DNA of 13,477 nt from an uncultured Lachnospiraceae bacterium (lineage in GTDB: Bacteria > Bacillota > Clostridia > Lachnospirales > Lachnospiraceae): positions 1 through 13,477 of the forward strand of contig CADBLW010000332.1 of assembly GCA_902795625.1 (NCBI GenBank), given 5' to 3'. The notes beneath the pieces were generated by a model. The model was not told the DNA's origin. It was given only the letters and a program-made list of their open reading frames with translations, and searched no databases. Shown one piece after another: positions 1 through 6,770 of the stretch. The first letter of the stretch is position 1. Each line of letters starts with the position of its first letter. A program made the position numbers and the translations under genes.

Positions 1-1
1 G

Positions 2-322
2 AAACGCGCAGGGATCGATCCCGAGGAGCCGTTCGCGGGTGTTCCGAGGGAACGTCTTGAGAAGTACGCGGCCGGGCTTTCGGGGCTTGCGCTCAAGGTA
101 ACGGGACTTCGGCCCTACGCCCAGGCACAGACGACCTGCGGAGGGGTGCCTCTGTCCGAGATCAACCCCGATACGATGGAGATCAACGCAATTCCCGGGC
201 TTTATGTCACGGGTGAGCTTTTGGATGTTGACGGAGCCTGCGGAGGCTACAACCTGCAGTGGGCATTTGCCACGGGAGCGGTAGCCGGAAGGGCGCTCGG
301 AGGTACACGGAGGAACGCATGA
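2..322 (+). CDS. BaiN/HI0933-family NAD(P)/FAD-dependent oxidoreductase, C-terminal part only
   Basis: The reading frame is open from the window edge to TGA at 320-322 and gives the last 106 residues of the protein; the N-terminal FAD-binding half lies outside. The visible part has the segment typical of the HI0933/BaiN flavoprotein family: an AQTTCGGV stretch, then INPDTMEI, then PGLYVTGELLDVDG and CGGYNLQWAFATG, where the conserved glycines close the FAD site at the C-terminus. Family members are soluble flavoproteins; BaiN itself was described in bile-acid metabolism, but most homologues have no proven substrate, so no substrate is assigned here. The stop overlaps the start of the next flavoprotein gene (ATGA at 319-322), which suggests translational coupling. 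Family identity is secure; the exact reaction is unknown. Confidence 0.9.
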   Translation, partial: KRAGIDPEEPFAGVPRERLEKYAAGLSGLALKVTGLRPYAQAQTTCGGVPLSEINPDTMEINAIPGLYVTGELLDVDGACGGYNLQWAFATGAVAGRALGGTRRNA

Positions 323-2034
323 GATCGGAGCGGGAGCCGGTATGTATCCGGCTGCAACAACTGCATATGCCCGTAACGCACACGCGGGAAGAGCTTAACC
401 GATGCGTCGCCGCGAAGCTTGGGATACCGGAGGACGCGATGCTGTCCCTGTCGATCCTGAAGCAGTCCCTTGACGCCCGTAAGAAGCGCGAGATCGCCTA
501 TGTGTACGATGTCGCCGTCACGGTGGACGGAAAATGCCGCCTGCGCGGCAGGGCAGGTTCCGACTGGTCATACTATGAACCGAACCTGTATGAGCCGAAG
601 ACGGGCGGAAGGACTCTTGCAAAACGGCCGGTGATCATCGGTGCGGGGCCTGCGGGACTGTTTGCTGCATATGTGCTTGCGAAGGCAGGGTACCGGCCCG
701 TAGTGATCGAGCGCGGCAAAGCTGTCACGGAGCGCGTCGCGGATGTGGAAAAGTTCTTCGAGACAGGAGTGCTGGATCCGAATTCCAACGTGCAGTTCGG
801 CGTCGGAGGCGCGGGAACATTTTCCGATGGAAAATTAAACACTCTGATCAAGGATCGCGACGGACGCGGCAACTATGTTCTGAGGACTTTTGTTGAGTTC
901 GGAGCGCCGGAGGAGATCCTGTACAGAAACAAGCCGCATATCGGCACGGACAGGCTTCGCGCGGTCGTGTCGGGGATGCAGGAGGAGATTGAGAAACTGG
1001 GCGGAACGGTGATGACGAACACCACCGTCACCGGCTTTGCCATAGAGGAAGGACGCCTCACTGCAGTGCATTGCGCGGGAGAGGCCGGAAGCATGACCAT
1101 CGATGCGGAGGTCGCCGTGCTGGCGATCGGACACTCGGCGAGGGACACCGTGAAGTGGCTGTTTGAGAGCGGCTTCGCGATGGAGCCGAAGGCATTTGCC
1201 ATGGGCGTGCGCGTGCAGCACAAGCGGGAGTGGGTCAACCGTACGCAGTACGGGGACGCCGCGGAGCTGCTGCCGAGCGCAGATTACAAGCTCACGCACA
1301 CGTGCCGCGACGGGCGCGGCGTGTACTCGTTCTGTATGTGCCCGGGCGGATTTGTCGTAAACGCATCCAGCGAGCCCGGAAGGCTGGCGATCAACGGCAT
1401 GAGCAACTTCGACCGGATGGCAGACAACTCGAACTCCGCGATCGTCGTGACGGTTACGCCGGAGGACTTCAAGGCGGATTATGAGAACCTGAGAACCCGC
1501 GGGACGAAGCTTCGGGAACAGGCACATACGGAGAGCCCGGAACTGTCGGTAATACATACGGATGGTCCGGAACTGTCGAAAATCCCGGAACCCCTGCTCG
1601 GTATGGAATACCAGCGAAGGCTTGAGGAGCTTGCATATATCGCGGGACGCGGTGCGATCCCCACGCAGCGCTACGGAGACTATCGCGAACGACGGGCGAG
1701 CACCGGCTGCGGCTTGATCGAGCCGGTCAACAAGGGCGCGGTGCACTACACGGAGCTTCACGAGTGTCTGCCGGAGTATATGGCGGAAGCCATCGGTGAG
1801 GGAATGGAGGCGTTTGACCGCTCGATGCCGGGGTACGGCTGCGATGACGCGCTGCTGCAGGCCATCGAGTCGAGGACCTCTTCGCCGGTCCGGATCAACC
1901 GTGACGAAAAGCTTCAGGCCGTCGGGATCGCGGGTGTTTACCCCTGCGGTGAGGGCGCCGGATACGCGGGCGGGATCATGTCAGCTGCCATCGACGGGAT
2001 CCGCGTCGCGGAAGAAATCATGAAAAACAATTGA
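319..2034 (+). CDS. FAD-dependent dehydrogenase, COG2509 type
   Basis: This codes for a 571-residue flavoprotein. The start at 319 is preferred over an in-frame ATG at 259 because GGAGG at 309-313 lies five bases upstream and the shorter form removes 20 residues that only read through the previous gene. Residues 1-100 form the small N-terminal domain typical of the family. The dinucleotide-binding motif VIIGAGPAG follows at about 105-113, then a glycine-rich GVGGAGTFSDGKL segment at about 161-173. The C-terminal FAD-closing segment YPCGEGAGYAGG is near 541-552. Family proteins are annotated as uncharacterised FAD-dependent dehydrogenases and the physiological substrate is not known. The neighbour upstream is also a flavoprotein and overlaps it by four bases, so the two are probably made together. 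The TGA stop lies inside the -35 box of the proB promoter. Confidence 0.92.
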   Translation: MRSEREPVCIRLQQLHMPVTHTREELNRCVAAKLGIPEDAMLSLSILKQSLDARKKREIAYVYDVAVTVDGKCRLRGRAGSDWSYYEPNLYEPKTGGRTLAKRPVIIGAGPAGLFAAYVLAKAGYRPVVIERGKAVTERVADVEKFFETGVLDPNSNVQFGVGGAGTFSDGKLNTLIKDRDGRGNYVLRTFVEFGAPEEILYRNKPHIGTDRLRAVVSGMQEEIEKLGGTVMTNTTVTGFAIEEGRLTAVHCAGEAGSMTIDAEVAVLAIGHSARDTVKWLFESGFAMEPKAFAMGVRVQHKREWVNRTQYGDAAELLPSADYKLTHTCRDGRGVYSFCMCPGGFVVNASSEPGRLAINGMSNFDRMADNSNSAIVVTVTPEDFKADYENLRTRGTKLREQAHTESPELSVIHTDGPELSKIPEPLLGMEYQRRLEELAYIAGRGAIPTQRYGDYRERRASTGCGLIEPVNKGAVHYTELHECLPEYMAEAIGEGMEAFDRSMPGYGCDDALLQAIESRTSSPVRINRDEKLQAVGIAGVYPCGEGAGYAGGIMSAAIDGIRVAEEIMKNN

Positions 2035-2058
2035 CATTCGTTCTTTTTTCTGTAATAT
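2031..2058 (+). promoter_or_regulatory. sigma-A promoter of the proB operon
   Basis: A perfect -35 box TTGACA (2031-2036) is followed after 16 bases by TAATAT (2053-2058), a five-of-six match to the -10 consensus. The -35 box contains the TGA stop codon of the upstream dehydrogenase gene. Transcription should start near 2065, about 50 bases before the proB start. Confidence 0.8.
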
Positions 2059-2071
2059 TCAGTTCTTAAAG

Positions 2072-2114
2072 GCTTCGGAACGATCAGACCGGAGCGTTTA
2101 CGGAGGTACTGATC
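2072..2114 (+). promoter_or_regulatory. proB leader hairpin with possible pseudoknot to the start region
   Basis: In the short proB leader, 2072-2078 can pair with 2089-2095 (seven pairs including one G-T) around a ten-base loop. Loop bases GATCAG (2082-2087) are exactly complementary to CTGATC at 2109-2114, which fills the space between the GGAGG ribosome binding site (2102-2106) and the ATG. Together this can form an H-type pseudoknot that would bury the start region. The pairing is seen in the sequence; a regulatory role is inference. Confidence 0.4.
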
Positions 2115-2957
2115 ATGAATCGCAAAGAATTGATCGCTTCCAAGAAGCGGATCGTTGTTAAGATCGGATCCTCGTCGCTGGTGCATCCTGAGACGGGTGA
2201 CATGGATCTCGTGAAAATGGAGCGTCTCGTCCGCATCATCGCGGACATCTCCAACAGCGGCAAGGATGTCGTGCTGGTTTCCTCCGGCGCGATTGCTGTC
2301 GGACGCCAGACCATGAACATCACCGAGAAGCCGAAGGAAAAATCCGTGAAGCAGGCATGCGCAGCCATCGGTCAGACCCGTCTGATGATGGTCTACCAGA
2401 GACTGTTCGCGGAGTACAACAAGGTGCCCGCGCAGGTTCTGATCACGAAGCTGACGATGATACACGATGAGAACCGGAGAAACGCGAGAGCCACATTTTC
2501 CGAATTGTTGAATCTCGGCGTGATCCCGATCGTCAATGAGAACGACACGGTCGTCACGGACGAGATCGAGTTCGGCGACAATGACACGCTCTCGGCGATT
2601 GTCGCGGCGCTGATCCACGCGGATCTTCTCATCCTGCTCTCGGACATCGAGGGCCTGTATACGGACGATCCGAGAGTCAATCCCGATGCTGAATTCATAC
2701 GCGAGATTGACTACATCACGGATGAGCTGGAAGCGATGGCCAAGGGGCCCGGAACCGACGTGGGAAGCGGCGGAATGGCGACCAAGATCGCAGCGGCACG
2801 CATCGCCAACGATGCAGGCGCGGACATGATCATCTGCAACACCGGGGATATGCGAAATCTGCGCCGTGTCCTGGAGGGGCAGGAGGTCGGCACGATCTTC
2901 AAGGCTCACAAGAACGAGAATTTTCATCTGATCGACTATCTGACCAAGGAGCATTGA
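2115..2957 (+). CDS. proB: glutamate 5-kinase
   Basis: The 280-residue cytoplasmic enzyme phosphorylates glutamate with ATP to glutamate 5-phosphate, the first step of proline synthesis. It is an amino acid kinase fold: VVKIGSSSL at about 14-22 (phosphate loop), SSGAIAVG at 56-63, VNENDTV at 140-146, FGDNDTLSA at 153-161, LLSDIEGLYTDDP at 174-186, and the glycine-rich GSGGMATK segment at 217-224. The protein ends just after the kinase domain, so the C-terminal PUA domain found in E. coli ProB is absent; this short form is common in Firmicutes. The ATG is preceded by GGAGG at 2102-2106 with eight bases of spacing. It is the first gene of an operon with its own promoter and is followed after one base by the DUF896 gene. 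ProB is usually feedback-inhibited by proline; nothing in the sequence shows whether that holds here. Confidence 0.97.
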   Translation: MNRKELIASKKRIVVKIGSSSLVHPETGDMDLVKMERLVRIIADISNSGKDVVLVSSGAIAVGRQTMNITEKPKEKSVKQACAAIGQTRLMMVYQRLFAEYNKVPAQVLITKLTMIHDENRRNARATFSELLNLGVIPIVNENDTVVTDEIEFGDNDTLSAIVAALIHADLLILLSDIEGLYTDDPRVNPDAEFIREIDYITDELEAMAKGPGTDVGSGGMATKIAAARIANDAGADMIICNTGDMRNLRRVLEGQEVGTIFKAHKNENFHLIDYLTKEH

Positions 2958-2958
2958 C

Positions 2959-3126
2959 ATGACAGAGGAAGCAATACAGCGCATCAACGAGCTCTACCAC
3001 AAGTCCAAGTCCGTCGGGCTGACGGAGGAGGAGAAGGAGGAGCAGACGAGGCTTCGCACGGAGTACGTGCAGGCGGTCCGCAACAATCTTAAGAGCATGC
3101 TCGACAACATCGAGGTTGTGGACTGA
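2959..3126 (+). CDS. DUF896 (YnzC-like) small protein
   Basis: This is a 55-residue protein beginning MTEEAIQRINELYHKSK, with LTEEEKEEQ at about 21-29 and a charged helix ending in LKSMLDNIEVVD. The pattern (RINEL, then KSK, then GLTEEE, then LR.EY...R.N) is that of the DUF896/UPF0291 family, which includes B. subtilis YnzC, a small helical cytoplasmic protein of unknown function. The ribosome binding site AGGAG (2947-2951) lies seven bases before the ATG, inside the end of proB, and the gap from the proB stop is one base, so co-translation with proB is likely. The next gene (5-FCL) follows after 72 bases with no visible terminator. Family assignment is firm; no function can be given. Confidence 0.93.
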   Translation: MTEEAIQRINELYHKSKSVGLTEEEKEEQTRLRTEYVQAVRNNLKSMLDNIEVVD

Positions 3127-3198
3127 GACGGCGCAGCGCATACGCGCACAGAACGACAAAGCACTTATGACATCTACAATTACACAGCGGAGGTCACA

Positions 3199-3777
3199 AT
3201 GGACAAAGCAGAACTTCGGAAGGTTATGAAGCGCAGGAGAAGCGGTCTCTCGGCGGAGCGCATCCTCATGTACAGCGGCTGTATCGCGGAAAATCTCGTC
3301 AGCCGTCAGGAATATGCGGACGCGTCCGTGCTGCTCGCCTATGTTTCATTCAGCTCGGAAGTGAACACTCATTTTCTGATCGAGAAGGCATGGCGCGACG
3401 GCAAGCGTGTTGCCGTTCCGAAGTGCGTGGATGACAGCAAGCTGGAGTTCCAGTATATCCGTTCCTTCGATGACCTTGCGCCCGGCAAATTCGGCATCCC
3501 GGAGCCTGTGACCGGCGACTGCGTGGAGTACGCGGAGGAGGACAAATGCCTCCTGCTCCTGCCCGGGATCGCTTACACGGACAAGGGTGACCGCCTCGGT
3601 TACGGCGGAGGATACTACGACAGGTATCTCAAAAAGCATGATTCGATCCCCCGCGCGATGCTCGCGTACAGTCTGCAGAAGGCCGACACGCTGCCGGTGG
3701 ACGAGAAGGATGTCCCGGCGGACATGATCATCACGGAGATCGGCTGCATTGAGACTAGAAATCGGAAAATGGCATGA
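3199..3777 (+). CDS. fthC: 5-formyltetrahydrofolate cyclo-ligase
   Basis: The 192-residue cytoplasmic enzyme uses ATP to convert 5-formyltetrahydrofolate to 5,10-methenyltetrahydrofolate, returning a storage or inhibitory folate to the one-carbon pool. The N-terminus has the basic helix KAELRKVMKRRR expected for ATP binding. The family signature PGIAYTDKGDRLGYGGGYYD lies at 122-141, with the glycine-rich loop and aspartate that bind ATP phosphates and metal. VSFSSEVNT at 49-57 is the folate-side segment. Length is normal for the family. GGAGG at 3189-3193 is five bases before the ATG. It sits between the DUF896 gene and proA in the proline operon; its last bases overlap an in-frame but poorly supported upstream ATG of proA. 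One copy of the CATTTTCCG word (reverse orientation) lies at 3763-3771 near its end. Confidence 0.95.
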   Translation: MDKAELRKVMKRRRSGLSAERILMYSGCIAENLVSRQEYADASVLLAYVSFSSEVNTHFLIEKAWRDGKRVAVPKCVDDSKLEFQYIRSFDDLAPGKFGIPEPVTGDCVEYAEEDKCLLLLPGIAYTDKGDRLGYGGGYYDRYLKKHDSIPRAMLAYSLQKADTLPVDEKDVPADMIITEIGCIETRNRKMA

Positions 3778-3805
3778 GTGAGGCCCTGAAAGGGTCTGTG
3801 ACGGG

Positions 3806-3811
3806 AAGGAG
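3806..3811 (+). promoter_or_regulatory. ribosome binding site that fixes the proA start
   Basis: AAGGAG lies seven bases before ATG 3819. The alternative in-frame ATG at 3774, which overlaps the stop of the previous gene, has no such site and would add 15 residues absent from typical ProA proteins. Confidence 0.8.
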
Positions 3812-3818
3812 AACAGGT

Positions 3819-5063
3819 ATGAATCTGATGATCAAGGGAAGAAAAGCGCAGGAGGCTTCGACACAGCTTGCGATGCTTGCGACGGAGCAGAAGAAGGAAG
3901 CGCTGTTACATATCGCGAAGCTTCTCCGCGAGAGCAAGGAGGAGATCCTCACCGCGAACGCGAAGGATGTCGAGAAGGCGATCGAGAAGGGCGTGAAGGA
4001 CTCGCTTGTGGACCGTCTGCGCCTTACAGAGGCACGCATCGACGCCATGGCGGAAGGACTTGAGCAGATCACGGAGCTTGAGGATCCGGTAGGCACGGTG
4101 CTTGCGCAGTGGAAGCGTCCGAACGGACTCCGCATCAAAAAGATCCGCGTACCCTTCGGAGTGATCGGCATCATCTACGAGTCCCGTCCGAACGTGACCG
4201 TGGACGCCTTCGGCCTGTGCTTTATGTCCGGCAATGCGGTTATCCTGAAGGGCGGCAGCGATGCCATCACCCGCAACCTCGCCCTCGGCGCGATCCTCAG
4301 AAGAGGCCTCGCGGACTGCGGGATCACGGAGGATGCCGTGTACGTTGTGGAAGATACGGACCGCGAGACGACGAAGCAGCTCATGAAGCTGAATCAGTTT
4401 GTCGACGTACTGATCCCCCGCGGAAGCGCGAACCTGATCAACTCGGTGCTTGAGAACAGCACGATCCCGGTGATCGAGACCGGTACCGGCAACTGCCATA
4501 TTTACGTCGACGTGAAGGCCGACCTGAAGAAGGCCATTGACATCATCATCAATGCGAAGACGCAGCGCATGGGCGTGTGCAATGCCTGCGAATCGCTTGT
4601 CGTACACCGCGACATCGCCGGCAAATTCCTGCCGATGCTCGCGGAGGCTCTTGCTCCGTACAACATCGATATCCGTGCGGACGAGGAGGCCCGGGCGGTT
4701 GTCGGAACATTTTCCGAGGCCACCGAGGAGGACTTCGGAACGGAGTATCTCGACCGGATCATCAGCGTGAAGACCGTTGGCTCCGTCGAGGAGGCCATCG
4801 CTCACATCAACCGCTACCACACGAAGCATTCCGACGCGATCATCACGAAGGACTGCAAGGCCGCGGACCTGTTCCTGCGCGCCGTGGACAGCGCCTGCGT
4901 CTATGTGAACGCGTCTACGAGATTCACCGACGGTTTCGAGTTCGGCTTCGGAGCGGAGATCGGCATCAGCACGCAGAAGCTGCACGCGAGAGGACCGATG
5001 GGCCTGGAGGAGCTGACCTCCTACAAGTATCAGGTTGTGGGCAACGGACAGGTCAGAGGCTGA
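3819..5063 (+). CDS. proA: glutamate-5-semialdehyde dehydrogenase (gamma-glutamyl phosphate reductase)
   Basis: The 414-residue cytoplasmic enzyme reduces glutamate 5-phosphate with NADPH to glutamate 5-semialdehyde, which cyclises on the way to proline. It is a member of the aldehyde dehydrogenase superfamily: VPFGVIGIIYESRPNVTVDA at 111-130 and the GNAVILKGG segment at 138-146 belong to the cofactor domain. The probable catalytic cysteine is C254 in RMGVCNACES, at the position of the conserved Cys-Asn in ProA. The conserved GFGAEIGISTQKLHARGP segment is near the C-terminus. The start at 3819 gives the usual length. It is the last gene of the operon, 41 bases after the 5-FCL stop, and works directly after ProB; the reductase converting the product to proline (ProC) is not in this window. 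Confidence 0.96.
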   Translation: MNLMIKGRKAQEASTQLAMLATEQKKEALLHIAKLLRESKEEILTANAKDVEKAIEKGVKDSLVDRLRLTEARIDAMAEGLEQITELEDPVGTVLAQWKRPNGLRIKKIRVPFGVIGIIYESRPNVTVDAFGLCFMSGNAVILKGGSDAITRNLALGAILRRGLADCGITEDAVYVVEDTDRETTKQLMKLNQFVDVLIPRGSANLINSVLENSTIPVIETGTGNCHIYVDVKADLKKAIDIIINAKTQRMGVCNACESLVVHRDIAGKFLPMLAEALAPYNIDIRADEEARAVVGTFSEATEEDFGTEYLDRIISVKTVGSVEEAIAHINRYHTKHSDAIITKDCKAADLFLRAVDSACVYVNASTRFTDGFEFGFGAEIGISTQKLHARGPMGLEELTSYKYQVVGNGQVRG

Positions 5064-5109
5064 GACTTGGTTTGACGGACAGCTGCGGAGAAAGACGCGC
5101 AATAGATGC

Positions 5110-5138
5110 CTGACAGGGCTGTCTGTCTCGTAAATATT
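5110..5138 (+). promoter_or_regulatory. possible weak promoter of miaB
   Basis: CTGACA (5110-5115, five of six bases) is followed after 17 bases by AATATT (5133-5138, four of six bases). If real, transcription would begin a few bases before the long hairpin at 5155. The -10 match is poor, so miaB may instead be read through from the proline operon. Confidence 0.3.
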
Positions 5139-5154
5139 CGATAGGATCACGAAC

Positions 5155-5186
5155 GGTCACCGGGTGATATGTATCGCCTGGTGACC
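5155..5186 (+). other. long hairpin between proA and miaB
   Basis: The inverted repeat GGTCACC (5155-5161) and GGTGACC (5180-5186) extends inward to a 14-pair stem containing two G-T pairs, closed by a four-base loop. No T-tract follows (the next bases are ATTGCGG), so it is not a standard intrinsic terminator. It lies 14 bases before the miaB ribosome binding site and could be a leader hairpin, an operator, or an RNA 3'-end stabiliser for the proline transcript. Confidence 0.6.
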
Positions 5187-5209
5187 ATTGCGGTTATGAA
5201 GGAGGGAGT

Positions 5210-6664
5210 ATGGAGCGATCGAAGGAGCTGTATGCGGAGCGCGTGCGTTCCCTTGCGCCTGCGGACGAGCCTGAGCGCCAGTATTATTTCATCGATGTTA
5301 TGAAGTCCGTGCTCGCCGAGAAGGAGAGCCGGATCGGACGGAAGCTCACGATGAACGTCGTCACCTTCGGCTGCCAGATGAATGCGAAGGATTCGGAGAC
5401 GCTCTCGGGTATCTTAAGCGCCATCGGTTACGAGGAATCGGACAGCGAGGAAGCGGATCTTGTGCTGTACAACACGTGTACGGTCCGGGAGAACGCGAAC
5501 ACCCGTGTCTATGGGCGCATCGGGTATCTCGGCAACCTCAAAAAGAAGAACCCGGAAAAACAGATCCTTCTGTGCGGCTGCATGATGCAGGAGCCGCAGG
5601 CGGTGGAGAAAATCCGGAAGAGCTACCGTTTTGTCGATGTGATCTTCGGCACGCACAACATTTTCAAACTCGCTGAGCTTCTGTTCGAGAGAGAGGTGCG
5701 CGGAGAGCTTGTCATCGATGTGTGGGACAAGGCCGCGGGGATCTTCGAGGATCTGCCGAGAAGAAACAAGTACGGCTTCAAGGCCGGCATCAATATCATG
5801 TACGGCTGCAACAATTTCTGCAGCTACTGCATCGTGCCTTACGTGCGCGGCAGGGAGCGTTCCCGCTCGGCCGCGGACATTGTCGCCGAGGCAGAGCATC
5901 TCGCTGCAAACGGTGTCCGCGAGGTGATGCTTCTCGGGCAGAATGTCAACTCCTACGGGAAAAATACTCCTGACGGGATATCATTCGCGCAGCTTTTGCA
6001 CAAAGTGAGTGAGGTGGACGGGATCCGCCGCATACGATTTATGACGCCGCACCCGAAGGACCTTTCGGATGAGCTGATCGAGGAGATCGCGGCCAACGAC
6101 AAGGTGTGCAAACATGTTCACCTGCCGCTGCAGTCCGGAAGTACCACTGTCTTGAAGGCGATGAACCGTCACTACACGAAGGAGCAGTACCTTGACCTTG
6201 TTATGAAGATCAGGGAGCGGATTCCCGGCGTGGCCGTGACGACGGATATCATCGTCGGCTTCCCCGGAGAGACCGAGGAGGATTTTGCGGAGACGGTGGA
6301 TGTCGTCCGCAAGGCAGGCTTTATGGCGGCATACACGTTCCTGTACTCAAAGCGCACGGGCACGCCCGCAGCGAAGATGGAGGGACAGGTGCCCGACGAT
6401 ATAGCGGGAGAGCGGTTTAAACGTCTTCTGGCGGCTGTCGGCGAGGTGAGCGCCCGCGAGGCGCAGGTCTATGAGGGTAGAACAGCGGAAGTTTTGTGCG
6501 AGGAGTACAAGGCGAAGGAAGGCCTGATGACCGGAAGATTAGACAACAATCTGCTCGTTCATTTTCCGTGCGAAGAGCGCCTTTTAGGGGAGCTCGTGAG
6601 CGTGAAACTGGACGAATGCAAGGGATTCTACTATCTGGGAACGCTTCGTTCTACTGTTGTATAA
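5210..6664 (+). CDS. miaB: tRNA (N6-isopentenyladenosine(37)-C2)-methylthiotransferase MiaB
   Basis: The 484-residue radical-SAM iron-sulfur enzyme adds the methylthio group to i6A37 in tRNAs that read codons beginning with U. The N-terminal UPF0004 domain carries the three cysteines of the auxiliary cluster: C55 in GCQMN, C90 in NTCTVREN and C124 in LCGCMMQ. The radical-SAM motif CxxxCxxC is C200, C204 and C207 in YGCNNFCSYCIVP. A C-terminal TRAM domain (about 417-480) should bind tRNA. About 45 residues precede the conserved MNVVTFGCQMN segment, an N-terminal extension often seen in clostridial MiaB. GGAGG at 5201-5205 lies four bases before the ATG. The GCQMN and TVREN forms fit MiaB rather than its paralogues MtaB or RimO. 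It stands between the proline operon and rny, which has its own promoter. Confidence 0.95.
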   Translation: MERSKELYAERVRSLAPADEPERQYYFIDVMKSVLAEKESRIGRKLTMNVVTFGCQMNAKDSETLSGILSAIGYEESDSEEADLVLYNTCTVRENANTRVYGRIGYLGNLKKKNPEKQILLCGCMMQEPQAVEKIRKSYRFVDVIFGTHNIFKLAELLFEREVRGELVIDVWDKAAGIFEDLPRRNKYGFKAGINIMYGCNNFCSYCIVPYVRGRERSRSAADIVAEAEHLAANGVREVMLLGQNVNSYGKNTPDGISFAQLLHKVSEVDGIRRIRFMTPHPKDLSDELIEEIAANDKVCKHVHLPLQSGSTTVLKAMNRHYTKEQYLDLVMKIRERIPGVAVTTDIIVGFPGETEEDFAETVDVVRKAGFMAAYTFLYSKRTGTPAAKMEGQVPDDIAGERFKRLLAAVGEVSAREAQVYEGRTAEVLCEEYKAKEGLMTGRLDNNLLVHFPCEERLLGELVSVKLDECKGFYYLGTLRSTVV

Positions 6665-6681
6665 CTTTTTTTCGGTCAGCC

Positions 6682-6710
6682 TTGACAATTGAATATCGTT
6701 CGTATATTAT
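6682..6710 (+). promoter_or_regulatory. sigma-A promoter of rny
   Basis: Perfect TTGACA (6682-6687) is followed after 17 bases by TATTAT (6705-6710, five of six bases). Transcription should start near 6717, leaving a leader of about 54 bases before the rny ATG. Confidence 0.85.
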
Positions 6711-6755
6711 AGTAATGTTGGATTTTTCTGACGTTTTAGAATTACAATTGAATAT
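6685..6755 (+). repeat. 12-base direct repeat in the rny promoter and leader
   Basis: ACAATTGAATAT occurs at 6685-6696, spanning the end of the -35 box and the spacer, and again at 6744-6755, directly before the GGAGG ribosome binding site. The copies are exact and 59 bases apart. A shared binding site is possible; function is unknown. Confidence 0.6.
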
Positions 6756-6757
6756 AT

Positions 6758-6762
6758 GGAGG
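6758..6762 (+). promoter_or_regulatory. ribosome binding site that fixes the rny start
   Basis: GGAGG lies eight bases before ATG 6771. An in-frame ATG at 6756 overlaps this site itself and has no ribosome binding site of its own, so it is unlikely to be the start. Confidence 0.85.
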
Positions 6763-6770
6763 TGCAATTC

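Noticed and set aside
835..1761. Long open frames on the minus strand opposite the COG2509, proA, aminotransferase and other genes.
   Set aside because: They are shadows of well-recognised + strand genes in GC-rich DNA, with no ribosome binding sites or family motifs.
3774..3818. Upstream ATG of proA overlapping the 5-FCL stop (ATGA) as the true start.
   Set aside because: It has no ribosome binding site, while ATG 3819 has AAGGAG at ideal spacing and gives the usual ProA length.
6640..6675. A short GAACG/CGTTC hairpin and a run of seven T after miaB as a terminator.
   Set aside because: The stem has only five pairs and is separated from the T-run by about a dozen bases, so it does not fit an intrinsic terminator.
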